Assembly: GCA_021613535.1 (NCBI GenBank) | Contig: CP075497.1 | Location: 9,486,001-9,550,000, forward strand | Direction of reading: 5' to 3' | DNA length: 64,000 nt | Source of the DNA: Adineta vaga | Taxonomy: Eukaryota; Rotifera | Shown: positions 42,067 through 53,557 of the stretch, in pieces | Layout of the letters: every line of letters starts with the position of its first letter | How positions within the stretch are numbered: position 1 is the first letter of the stretch | Position numbers and translations under genes: made by a program | Notes under the pieces: generated by a model | The model's database searches: none | What the model saw: the letters and a program-made list of their open reading frames with translations, nothing else | Told to the model about the DNA's origin: nothing

Positions 42067-42186
42067 TTAATTATGAATAAATAATTGAAAACCAATCCAA
42101 CTAAGTCCGTAAAGTGTTAAAGCAACAATAATTGTTGATGGAATGAGAAGAAGATAATAGATTGGAAGAATAGAAAAAATTGTCAT
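42067..42186 (-). CDS. PIGY: PIG-Y-like small membrane protein, possible upstream cistron
   Basis: ATG to stop gives 39 residues; the frame stays open upstream to about 42238, adding hydrophobic residues (ASAIVIIGVQLFIL) but no earlier ATG. The C-terminus, SWIGFQLFIHN, closely resembles the end of human PIG-Y (TWMGIKLFRHN), and the preceding LLLIPSTIIVALTLY fits its last membrane helix. PIG-Y is a small subunit of the GPI-N-acetylglucosaminyltransferase that starts GPI-anchor synthesis in the ER. The human protein has 71 residues, so an upstream exon may be missing; I found no phase-compatible donor. The stop TAA (42067-42069) is three bases before the TMEM199 start. Confidence 0.5.
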   Translation of the reverse strand: MTIFSILPIYYLLLIPSTIIVALTLYGLSWIGFQLFIHN

Positions 42187-42431
42187 CAAAATAAACAATT
42201 GCACTCCGATGATAACGATTGCAGATGCACACAGACTTATTTATTATGTTGTTCTCGTTCTCGAACTTGAAGTAGTGACACATATGACACATGAATTCTT
42301 TTTTGATTGGAAGATAGTACAATGAGTCATAAAGTTGTGTGGTAACATTTTTATTCGTTAGTTCATGAAAAAGGAAAAACTGCTATAAAGATTGAACTCT
42401 TTGTTATTCGAAATCATTTCTAACATTAAAC

Positions 42432-43712
42432 ATGTCGAGTAAAGTAAATCTACATCTTGAATTAAAAGAAATTGGTTATGAAATTGGAGCATTTGCTTCG
42501 AAAGAGACATTATCCAATGTTATGCGTCTTCATTTATCGGTAGGGAAATTTCTTTTTGATTATTGAAACTTTTAAATTATAATTTCTTAGGTTGAAGAAG
42601 ACAAAGGAATCAATGTAGCCAAATTAAGTGATCATGATCTTCGTAAAATCTTAGTTGAAAACGGTCTTTCAGTTGGACCAGTAACAAGTAATGAATCGTT
42701 TAATAGAAATAATTTGTCTTTGTATGAAAAAATGTCTCATTAATTTAGGTCATACTCGATCGATTTATCAACGAAAATTACTTGAAGTTTTAACAAATGA
42801 AACAACTGAAGGTAAAATCGAATATTTCTCACTTAAACAACCAACATATTTTACCTGTTTTTTAGGACAAGAAGATGTAACCGAAATAGAAGTACCTAGT
42901 TCAACAACACCACCACCATCATCATCATCATCATCACGTACAAATCGTAGTTCAATACTTCGGTAACTATTTCTCATTTCAGTATCAATCTTAATCTGTT
43001 TTTTTTCGAAAATATTTGCAACAGCGAAGACAATGGCATTTCTTCGTCTTCATCTGATCGATCGTATTTACATGAATTTCAAGAACCACGTATTCCATTG
43101 AATCGGGTCGAGATTGACGATAAAAATGTTCGTAATATATCATCATACTATCCAAATATTTCAACAACCAAATCGAAAAATGAAGAAATCATAACTAATT
43201 CTTATTCATCTCAACGTTCATCAACAAAATCAGAATCACGAAATAGTAATGTTACCTATGGTTTACGTGATCCATATGATTTTCAAAATGATGAACCAAT
43301 GATCATTCGTCATGAACATAAAGCAACACCGTTTCGGACAACAAACACATCTTCAACTGAAACATTTTCAAATAATACAAATCGCTTTTCAAAACCATCA
43401 GATATACAATCATTGGCACGAAATGATTTTAATGAAATTCGATCACGAATTTTTCCAAATACAAATGAACAAAAAGAGATAAAAATCAATCAAGATGTGA
43501 TAACAAAAAAGCCTACGTTTATCAATGATTCAGAACTAAAAAAACCCACAAATAATGAAAAACAAACTGTTGCAGTCAAAAGTAAATAAACAAAACATTT
43601 TATAATTTAACTTCTTTATTTATTTTAAGATAATGGAACATATCTTTACGGTGGTATTACAATCGGTGTTGCCTTAATTGTCTTTGTACTTTATCTCTTC
43701 TTTGAAAACTGA
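42432..43712 (+). CDS. LEM-domain protein with C-terminal membrane anchor (emerin/LAP2-like)
   Basis: Six exons, 42432-42539, 42591-42687, 42749-42811, 42866-42962, 43025-43581 and 43630-43712, encode 334 residues with consistent phases. The first 36 residues form a SAP/LEM-like helix pair. The LEM domain follows: KLSDHDLRKILVENGLSVGP, then HTRSIYQRKLLEVL. A long Ser/Asn-rich linker, including a serine run from an ATC/TCA repeat near 42909-42930, leads to a single C-terminal membrane segment (ITIGVALIVFVLYLFF), typical of a tail-anchored inner nuclear membrane protein. LEM domains bind BAF and so tether chromatin to the lamina. A paralogue lies tail to tail at 44173-44649. Polyadenylation signal AATAAA at 43965-43970. 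Confidence 0.9.
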
Positions 43713-44172
43713 ACTGAAGTATTTTCTGTAATTGTCAGCATGAAAGAAAGAGTTGATAATTTTTTTATTCATCAATCTTTGTCTTGTTTATCAGAAACTT
43801 CTTTCTATATTTGTGTGATAATTTGAGATATGAAAATGAATGTTACGTGCTTGGTTATATGAATTGACATATCTCTTATTCCATATTAACTATCTCTATA
43901 TTTTCCTTCCTTCTTGTATTTCATAATGTCTATGTGGGTTATTATTTTTTTTTTGTATTTGAAGAATAAAATTGAAAAACATACACGCAAGGCATTTTTT
44001 ATGTCGGTTCATGTGAATAGTTTGTTGATACTGTTTATTGACAAAACATCAAGTTCCTGCGGTTGAATACATCATGAGAAAAGAAAAGCTAGACGTAAAT
44101 AAAATATCTGTACAGTATTTAACGTGAAAGAAGAAAGAGCAAAAATATTCGATGAAAAAAAGCAAATGAGAT
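43713..44172. other. 3' spacer between convergent LEM-domain genes
   Basis: 460 nt, AT-rich, with the polyadenylation signal of the plus-strand gene at 43965-43970. No gene seen. Confidence 0.6.
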
Positions 44173-44649
44173 TTATTGTGTATACTGAAAAAGTGTTTTA
44201 CCACTTCGTGTAACAATTCCATCATCAGGAATAGGTGGTGTGTGAAAATCATCATCAGCATCTTCTACTTCATCATCGGCACCTAAATAAACCAATATTT
44301 TGTTATACAATCATTTCATTTCATTTATCTTACCTTCACTACTTTCATTGGTAATAGCTTCAAGAAGTTTACGTTGATAGATTGCACGCGTATGACCTAT
44401 AACAGGACCAGCGGTGATATTACGTTCGTTTAAACCGCAACGAAGTTCATGATCATTCATTTTTGAAACATCAATTCCTTTTTCTAAAGCCTGAAAACAA
44501 ACAAGATATGTCTTGATATTCTATTAATTATGAAATTTTACTTTTGAATGGAGATGTAGTAAATTCATGAGAGTTTCTTTCGAAGTGAAAGGATTCAGAT
44601 CATAACCATATGTTTTCATGATTAACTGTAATTCGTGCTTAGTAGACAT
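44173..44649 (-). CDS. soluble LEM-domain protein, paralogue of the neighbour
   Basis: Three exons in transcript order: 44649-44542, 44490-44334, 44282-44173. They encode 124 residues. The first exon is 108 nt, exactly as in the facing paralogue, with the same SKETL motif. The LEM domain reads KMNDHELRCGLNERNITAGP, then HTRAIYQRKLLEAITNESSE. The intron that splits the paralogue between GPV and HTR is absent here. The tail is short and acidic (DDEVEDADDD) with no membrane segment, so the protein is probably nucleoplasmic or peripheral. The start codon is 56 nt after the RPC9 stop, and that spacer contains a good acceptor site. Confidence 0.88.
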
Positions 44650-44676
44650 TTGTGTGTTTATTTAAAAAAATAAAAT

Positions 44677-44697
44677 CTGAAGAATAAAAGAAAAACA
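44677..44697 (-). promoter_or_regulatory. acceptor-like site before the minus-strand LEM gene
   Basis: On the minus strand TTTTTCTTTTATTCTTCAG ends 27 nt before the ATG at 44649 and lies within the 56-nt spacer after RPC9. It is the strongest trans-splice acceptor candidate in the window. Confidence 0.55.
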
Positions 44698-44705
44698 ACA
44701 AATAA

Positions 44706-45152
44706 TTATGATTCCATTGTTTCATTTGGAAGATTTGAATCACCAAGAGGTGATAAATGTGTTCGTATTAGATCAATTAATTCATTACTCTGTGCTTCAG
44801 TCAAACGTGTTTCTGAATCTTCAATAATTAATTGTAATTCTACAGGTGTTGTTGGCCGTAAATTAAATATTTGAAGCATTTCTGTCTTTTTTAAATCAAA
44901 TTTTTTCATTTCATTATAAAATTGTTTGATTATCGTTGGATTTTGTTCTACACATGGCGTTTGTTCGAGATATTTCAATGTTTCATAAGTGACTGTATTC
45001 AAACCAAAATTACAATGTTCAAGTGTACGATTTTGTCCTTTTTTTCCACGTTTACCATTTTCACGTTCATTATTTGTCTCATGAAGTTGTTTAACAACAA
45101 GATAAGTTTCATAGTTTGATAATGGACGAAGTGAATCACGTTGAAAATCCAT
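44706..45152 (-). CDS. CRCP: RNA polymerase III subunit RPC9 (CRCP)
   Basis: A single exon encodes 148 residues. Signature blocks are LSNYETYLVVKQL, LNTVTYETLKYLEQTPC and LRPTTPVELQLIIEDSETRL, matching the Rpb4-like RPC9/CRCP family. In Pol III, RPC9 pairs with RPC8 to form the stalk used in initiation. The metazoan protein was also described as the CGRP receptor component. A Lys/Arg/Asn-rich insert (NNERENGKRGKKGQN) occupies the loop before the conserved helix. It lies between NDUFB6 (170 nt upstream) and a LEM-domain gene (56 nt downstream), all on the minus strand. Confidence 0.93.
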   Translation of the reverse strand: MDFQRDSLRPLSNYETYLVVKQLHETNNERENGKRGKKGQNRTLEHCNFGLNTVTYETLKYLEQTPCVEQNPTIIKQFYNEMKKFDLKKTEMLQIFNLRPTTPVELQLIIEDSETRLTEAQSNELIDLIRTHLSPLGDSNLPNETMES

Positions 45153-45322
45153 AAATTTTTCTGTTTAGTTTTAGTCGAAAGATAGATCTATAATAAACAT
45201 CAGCATGTGGTTTTTTCTCTATTTTTTGGAGAAAGGAAATCATGGGTGATGATCTAATATACAACCAAAAAAAGATCGGGGGATCACAAAAAGAAAACTG
45301 AAGAGTAGAAGGATTAAAATGT

Positions 45323-46160
45323 CTAATATTTATGCTCAGACCAACGATTGGATGTACGTGCTTTGAAACCACGATCGACATAATCAGTTGAATCAAGTGA
45401 TTTCCATGGGCCTACAGCCTATTAAAAATAACACGAATGATTAAGAGAGAAAACGTGAAAGAAATGATACTTACAGCAGCATTAGCGCCTTTATAACCAT
45501 ATACTTGAATTCCACCCCATTTTTCCCAATCCTAGAAAAACAAAATGTTAATAACATTCAGATTGAAATGAAATGAACATAACATACTTGTTTATGATAA
45601 AGCACCATGTATAACAAACTGCAAACACCCAAATGAATCACGAGTAGTTTAGGAACTGTTTGACGAAGCATCGATGCAGCAGTATTACCCTAAATAAATA
45701 AAAAGTTAACTTTCAATTCATCAGTAATTATACACAATATCAGGCAAGATCAGCAACTAACATTTAAAAGATTTTACTTAAACTTTCAATTGCTAGTCAA
45801 GGTTATTTGTTGTTAACTACAATTATTATTTAGGAATTCTTTTCTTAAAGGAATACGTACAACAACCGGACGTAATCGATTGAAAACACTATCCCAAAAC
45901 ACCATCCATCTATAGCGAACAGGGTTTTTATGAAGTTTATTCAAGTTTGGAACATTTTTCGGTTCATCCGTTGCCAACACTTGATCTTGAAGCCATTGTT
46001 TTCGCCATAAACGTTCTTCATTTGTCATACGAAATGGTAAACGTGAACGTTCATATTTAAATGGTTGAAGACTAAATTCACGTTCCCATATTGGAAATTT
46101 ATCTCGAATATCATGAGGATATAAATAACGTTGTTCTTCCCATGAAGAGTGACCCGTCAT
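45323..46160 (-). CDS. NDUFB6: NDUFB6-like subunit of mitochondrial complex I
   Basis: Four exons in transcript order: 46160-45861, 45689-45588, 45531-45475, 45418-45323. Phases agree and give 184 residues; human NDUFB6 has 128. The match is to RLPFRMTNEERLWRKQWLQD, here followed by NLNKLHKNPVRYRW, then one membrane segment (LLVIHLGVCSLLYMVLYHK) and a short tail. The start MTG and the RxRWLxDQ-type helix are shared with the vertebrate subunit. It is an accessory subunit of the complex I membrane arm in the inner mitochondrial membrane. The N-terminus is extended. It is the probable first gene of the NDUFB6, RPC9, LEM run. Confidence 0.85.
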
Positions 46161-46973
46161 AATGAAATTATCGACCGGACACTTTCAAAAAAGAAAAATA
46201 GTAATAGAAAATCTACAATATTAAATGGAAAGAACAATATATATATTATCGAATTGTAGTTCGTTAAATGATTGATGAATAACATCTCTAAATAAAACCA
46301 AAACAAGAAGGAAGATTGTTTATTTGTTAGAAAATTTCAAGCGCCACAATCACTGTCAATGTTTCATCGATAGAAGCAGAGAAAAATTTAATTAGAATGA
46401 AAATACCATGCTTAAATTAGATTGATTTTCATTTGTCTGTTGAAATATCTCAATTCGAACGAAACGAATTTGTTAATCAGACGTCTTTTTCGTGGACATC
46501 AACTTTCATTCGATTGGGTAATCTGTTATTTCTCTTCTGCTTCTTTACTACCCGTTAGTTTTACCATACCATGTGTTGAGGGTATGTGTTGTATGCTCAC
46601 ATCATTATTGGCGTCATCACAAAAACATACGAAACGGACGGACGGGAGAGTACAAAAATTAACTCGTCCGGTCGTCCTCATTCCAATATACGAGAGGGGA
46701 ACGACGAGAATATATATATATATTCTCTGTTGTTCGAGTAGGCGTCTTTAGTTATAGACATATCGGTATAAAAAGCTTTTGGACAGACACCTTATTAAAT
46801 TCATTTGATTATGTATAGATATATCTGTCTGTTGATTTTGATCAAAAGAGTTCTTTGTCTTTCTATTTCATTTAGATCATTGTATTAACATATAGATATC
46901 TTTTTGGTAAAAAACATATATATATATATATTCACATCCTTTGATAAAGTCTCATGTTGATCATCATTTGCTG
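46161..46973. other. divergent intergenic region NDUFB6 / UBA1
   Basis: About 810 nt containing both promoters, with AT runs near 46711-46722 and 46915-46930. The 109-codon open frame at 46422-46751 lacks an ATG start and recognisable content and is not called. Confidence 0.55.
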
Positions 46974-49900
46974 ATGTCTACCACGCCACAAGGCTCTACA
47001 TTAAATCAAAACGAAACACCTTTAACTACAACAACGAATACAGTAACTGAACAAGACTACCTTATTACTGACGACAATACTGATTGTCGACGTAACGAGG
47101 CATTTGATTTGCCGAAAACGAAGAAGTTTAGACCATCAACAACGTTAATTAGTAACGGTAGTGAACCGATAATCATGTCAGCAAATGGTAATGGTACAAA
47201 TCCCGTTGAAAATATGGAACATACGAATGGAGGCATGAATTACAATGGGGTATGTTTTTCTCTCGATTGATTCATTTCATAGGGAAAAAAGTGATATGAA
47301 TCATATTCTATTACTAGAAAATTCTTGTATTTTGCGCTAAAAATAACTATTTGTCATAAAATATGGTTTATTTCCGAACAAATTTTTGTTTTAAATCTAC
47401 AACTCATGCTAGAAATTTACTTCTTCGTGTAAGTGTAGTATATTTTGCTTGTGAAGACTGATTTCACTCACATTGACTGACATCTGTTTTTGAGAAAAAA
47501 GAGAATGCTTTACTGTGTTGTTGTTATTATTGTTTTTTCTCTCCCCCCCTCCATTCTTCATCTTTCCATTCTTTACATAGCTTAGTATTAACAGGTGATA
47601 GAAAGAAAAAGAGAAAAGAGAACGACGAAAAAAAAAACCCGACAACGTCACTTCGCTTTTTTTTCTTCCTCGAACCACAAATACTGCCCTCTCTACTATA
47701 GTAAAGGAAAAAAGAAAATGTATATGTAAAGCTTTCATTTCACGGTCTTTCTTTCTTTCTTTATCTGACTCACTCGCAACATGCAAAGAATATTTGCCTA
47801 CATGTCCTCAGTTTTTTATTCCAACTTCATTTTCTACTTCTTTTTTTTTTTAAATAAAGGAGACGGAGTAGTTGATTGTGGTTGTAGCCGATAAAGATAA
47901 ATATTCATTTTTTTTTCATCCGTCTGGTGCAATGAAGAACTTATATATACATAAAATTGAAGAAAGAAAACTAGTTTTACTTCTAATATTTTATTTTTAC
48001 ATCGTTGAAGTTACATAAGATGAAAGAATATCTAGGTCATTATGTTCTTATTCGTTTAGAACAGTGAAAATACAAATTCACGATCAACCCAACAAACAAC
48101 AACCGCATCTAATCAAATGACGGACGGTTTACGACATCAAACGTCGACAACATCGTCGAAAACTCCTGAAATCGATGAAGGTCTTTATTCTAGACAATTG
48201 TATGTGATGGGCAAAGAAGCCATGCATCAATTGGCCAATGCTCATGTTCTTATATCAGGCATGCGTGGTCTTGGTGTTGAAATAGCTAAAAATATTATTC
48301 TTGGCGGTGCTAAAGCGGTCATCGTTCATGATTGTGATAAAGTTGATTACGCTGATCTTTCATCACAAGTAAAATAAATTTATACATGAAAATTTAGTCA
48401 TAAATTATTGATTTTTTTAGTATTATTTTTCCGAAGCCGATATTGGTCAAAATCGTGCTGATGTTGCAAATAAAAGCTTATCGGAATTGAATAGTTATGT
48501 TAATGTAACATGTTCATCTGCACCACTTGATGGATCTTTTCTCAACGAAAACAAAATCAATGTAAAAAAAAGCACAAACGACATTTCTATAATATACATC
48601 TTTTCATCTTAGGTTTTTGTTCTTACTGATGCTGATTTCTCGGAACAATTGAAAATGGGTGATTTCTGTCATAGTAATGGAATCAAATTCATCATTGCTA
48701 ATACAAAAGGTTTATTCGGGTAAGATTGAAATGAAAATTAATTTGAATCTTATTTTATTTATTAATAGACAAATTTTCTGTGATTTCGGTAAAAACTTTG
48801 AAGTTCTTGATACAAATGGTGAAAATCCTATAACACAAATCGTTACTGAAATAAGTCATGTATGTATAATTTAAACAAATATCTCAAAAAACGAATTTAT
48901 TTTCGCTATAGATAGAGATTCATACTGATAGGCTTGAGTATAAGATATCAATATCAAAACTAATTTTGAGTTTCTTTTTATCCTGTGTTCTGATGCATGA
49001 TGAAACTGATCATTCTTTTTCTGTTCGTCGGAAACAGACCATTATTTATGTTTATTGCCTGTAAAATTCGTTGCATAGCTATTTATGCATACAAGATGAA
49101 ATTTAAAAAATCTGTCTCATACTAGAGTAGACCAGATGTATATTCTATTAGTAATAGTCATACATCTTCATCTTCTCTATTGTGAAATACAATTATATTC
49201 TAAATATATTGTCGGTTCAGTTAGTTGTTTGTCACTTATTTTGCTAATGATATCATGTCACATTCTGTTTTGTTTGATTATTTAGGATGAATCAGGTGCT
49301 GTTTTCATGTCAACAGATACCCGACATGGGTTTGAAGATGGCTCATATGTTATGTTTCATGGTGTTAAAGGAATGACTGAAGTCAATGATCGAGAATTTA
49401 AAATCGCTGTACCAAGTGAGTCGTTTGAAAATGATTGATTTTAAAATAAAACGAAAATTGTTTTCTAGGTCCATTTACATTTACCATTGGCGATACAAGA
49501 AATTTTGGTGTTTATGAAAGTGGCGGAACAGTAACTGAAGTGAAAAAACCAGAAACTGTGAATTTTGTAAGAAACGCTTCTTGATTATTTTTTTATTGAT
49601 TAATTATTGTGTTTATTTTTGGTCTCCTCTAGAGATCATTTTCGGAATCTTTACAAGAGCCTGAAATGTTAATTTGTGATTTTTCCAAAATGTCAATGCC
49701 CGTTAATCTTCATTTAGCATTTCAAGTGTTATCTCGTTATCAAAAACAATACAAATCCTCACCAAAACCATGGGATAATGTATGTCGAATGATATAAAAT
49801 CTTCAATTTTTCTCAGAATTTTATCTTTCAATTTTATTTAGGCTGATTCCGATAAATTCTATGAATTAGTTGAACAATTAAATAAAGAGAATCGAGAACA

Positions 49901-52638
49901 ACCATTAACCGATGAATTGAACAAACATTGGATTAAATTATTTGCCCAAACATGTACTGGTGATTTATGTCCAATGCAAGCTGTCATTGGTGGAATTGCT
50001 GCTCAAGAAGCTATGAAAGTAAGAGCTATTTCTATTCCTTGATTTCTCTGTTCAATAATCATGTTTTTTTTCGTTATCAGGCAGTGACAGGAAAATTTAT
50101 GCCAATTCGTCAATTCTTCTATTTTGATGCTATTGAATGTTTACCAGAAAATATCTTTCAACCACCAACAGAAGCAGCAACAACAACTGAACCGGTACAA
50201 ATGCCAAAAGTACCAACAAAGAAATCACGATACTATTCACAAGAAGTTGTCTTTGGTGAAGATTTTCAAGATAAATTAGGCAAATCGAAATATTTCGTGG
50301 TAAGAAAAGCGATGAACTTTTCTTTCACTCATCGAAACAAAAATATGTTTAATAAAAGGTTGGTTCGGGTGCCATCGGTTGTGAAATGTTAAAAAATTTT
50401 GCTATGATGGGTCTTGGATGTCGAGAAGGTGGTCATATTTATGTGACAGATATGGATTCTATTGAAAAATCGAATTTAAATCGACAATTTCTCTTTCGAT
50501 CATGGGATATTGGAGTATGTATCTACGAAAAGAAGTTTAATATAAATCATTATTGATTTTGTTTTCATAGAAAATGAAATCGAAAGTTGCAAGTGACGCA
50601 GTAAAAGTAATGAATCCAGCTATGAATATTCTTGCATATGCTGATGGTGTTTTACCTGAAACAGAAAATGTTTATGATGATAATTTCTTCGAACGATTAG
50701 ATGGTGTTGTTAATGCACTTGACAATATCAAAGCTCGTAAGTATTATTTGACATATGAATAGAAATTAAACGTATGTAGATTCAATTCAATACGATGAAA
50801 AAAACCTTTTTTTTTATGTGGTTAATAGGAGATGTTTAGATTCGAACTTATCTGAAAAATGAGTCTTGTTGAATATTTAATCGTTAGAGATCTTCGACAG
50901 ATTCATTTTTATTCATTCTATTTTTATATTCAAGGGCAATATGTTGATCGTCGTTGTGTTTATTATCAAAAACCATTGGTTGATAGTGGAACGTTAGGTA
51001 CAAAAGCAAGTGTTCAAGTTGTTGTTCCATTTCTTACGGAATCTTATTCATCAACTAATGATCCACCTGATCCGTCAGTACCTATGTGTACATTACGTAA
51101 TTTTCCCAATTTAATTGAACATACAATTGAATGGGCGCGTGATAATTTTGCTGGTCTTTTCACCATTCCTGCTCAACAAGCCGAAGAATTTAGTCGTGCA
51201 CCAAAAGAATTCGCCGAACGAACATCAAAAAATCATTCAGAATATGATAAAAATGAAACCATTGACAACGTGAAACGTATTCTTGGTTCTGAACGTCCAA
51301 AAACATTTTCTGATTGTATCAAATGGGTAAGTTTATCATTTTCTTTTACATCGCACACAAATAATTTCATGAAATCTATTTCGTCTAGTCACGAAATCTC
51401 TTCGAACATCAATTTTATAATACCATTGCCCAATTACTTTATAATTTTCCACGTGAACATGTAACTACTAAAGGTGAACGCTTCTGGAGTGGAAATAAAC
51501 GTTGTCCACATGTATTGAAATTCGATGTTAATAATAAAATTCATTTGGATTTTATTATTGCTGCATCAAATTTATTAGCACATATGTATCACATCACTGG
51601 AACAGTTGATCGTCAAGCTATTGCACAAGAAGTTGCTAAAATTCATATTCCTGAATTTCAACCCAAAGCTGGTGTAACAATCCATGAAAATGATGATCAA
51701 TTAAGAGCTGAAAATGAACGACAAAAAAATTTGAATGCCATGCGTAAAGGAGGTCAAGATGCCGCTGAATCGGAGGCAGATCAAATTCTTAGACGATTAC
51801 CTCAACATAGTGAAGTTCGTGATATTAAAATTCGACCACATGAATTTGAAAAAGATGATGATACTAATTTTCATATGGATTATATTGCTGCAACAGCTAA
51901 TTTACGTGCTGAAAATTATGAAATTCAAACAGCTGAACGTAGTAAAATAAAACGAATTGCTGGAAATATTATTCCGGCTATTGCAACAACAACAGCTATG
52001 GTTACCGGATTGGTTTGTCTTGAAGTTTACAAATTTATTCAAAAGCATCAGAAAATCGAATCATATCGTAATGCTTTTGTTAATTTGGCATTACCATTCT
52101 TTGGCTTTTCTGAACCCGTTCCACCTAAACGTCAAAAAGTAACGATAATTTTGTTTAAGAAAAGATTCGTTTTTTTATGATTTTTCTTTGAATTATAGTA
52201 TCTTGATAAAGATTTTACTCTATGGGATCGATTTGATGTGAAAGGTGATATGACATTGGAAGAACTTATTGAATATTTTAAAGTAAAAATAATTGATGAA
52301 AAATAATCTATTTTAATATTTCTTTTTTTTATAGCGTGAACATAAATTGGCACCAAACATGATTTCAGCAGGAATGTCCGTTATTTATAGTCCACATTTT
52401 ATGCGTCAAACGAGCAAGGCACAAGATATGAAACGAAAGTATGTTGTTTTGTTTACTCTGATTATTTTCATAAAATATTGAAAATTTTTCTATTTCTAGA
52501 ATTTCTGAGTTATTCGAAACGGTGACTAAACGCAAGATTCCTAATCATGTTCGTTCACTTACATTAGATATGTTATGTGATGATCTCGAAGGAAAAGATG
52601 TGGAAGATGTTCCTTATATCAAGTATACATTTAGATGA
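46974..52638 (+). CDS. UBA1: ubiquitin-activating enzyme E1
   Basis: Seventeen exons, 46974-47249, 48060-48368, 48421-48561, 48613-48719, 48769-48859, 49286-49415, 49469-49566, 49633-49779, 49842-50018, 50081-50299, 50359-50514, 50571-50736, 50935-51326, 51389-52138, 52199-52282, 52335-52438 and 52500-52638, encode 1161 residues with consistent phases. The inactive adenylation half begins [18 protein letters not shown]. The active one has the nucleotide loop VGSGAIGCE, then [17 protein letters not shown]. The catalytic cysteine is C724 (codon 51087-51089) in [10 protein letters not shown]. The ubiquitin-fold domain is at the C-terminus. UBA1 adenylates ubiquitin and passes it to E2 enzymes. 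The first exon encodes a Thr/Asn-rich extension with a basic KTKKFRP; a second in-frame ATG lies at 48117. Intron 1 (810 nt) and intron 5 (426 nt) are long for this window. Confidence 0.97.
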
Positions 52639-53557
52639 ACACATTTTAACACTTTACAGCAATAAGGACATTTATAGATAACCTATTATTCTTGATTAGT
52701 CCTTTCTTTTTTTCAACTATGTGTCATTCTTTCTCTCTTATTCGTCTATTGTAACTCTGTGTGTGCGTTCATCTTTTTCCTTTCCTTGTTCAGTTTTATT
52801 ATTATTCCAGAGTGCTCAAACGTGAAGAATAAAGAGAAACAAAACTATCTCTTCAAACAATTATTCTACAGAAAATCAATTTATTGAGAATATTCTTTAT
52901 AGAATAATTTCATTGAACACAATATATATATTGAAAGAGATGTAGCTTGGAGTCAGTTACATAAATTAATGTGAAGTTTTATAATAGAATTATATTTTCT
53001 TTGAAAGTCATCTGTTAAATTGAAATATAATATCTTCGAATTTTTATAAAACTGTATCGGTAATTTTGGCCAAACGCAACAAAAAATAATCCAATCATAT
53101 GCTGACACATATATGAATCGTTTTCACAATAATTTTAAATTTTTTCAAACAACTGATATCTAAACTAGCAAAACAGCAATGGAATATCAAAGAAAGTAGT
53201 TCGAATCATAAATTCATAGAAGATGTTCAAACTCTATGTTCTAGAATCGCCAGTTAGTTATTTCATAGTATTACTGTGAATAGTGAGTGTTTCCATCTTT
53301 ATCTCTACCGTCTAAGTAAGACATCTTTCGACATTGAATATTATTCTCATTTTTATTGCACCATTACACTCTATCGATGTAGACGATAGCTATTATTATA
53401 TTATATATGTACTATTATAGTATTTTATGTACCGTACTTTAGATACGTCATTTTTTCTTCTTTTTTTTCCAAATCGTGACTAATATTCTTCGTAAGTTAT
53501 TTCAAATGGCGTCTACATTAATGTTATTATCATAGACCAGCTCTTTTTTATTCAATT
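52639..53557. other. intergenic spacer
   Basis: About 920 nt of AT-rich non-coding sequence between UBA1 and AMFR on the same strand. No gene or RNA feature was recognised. Confidence 0.6.

Noticed and set aside
46422-46751. 109-codon open frame between NDUFB6 and UBA1.
   Set aside because: It lacks an ATG at its start, has low-complexity content, and lies in a divergent promoter region.
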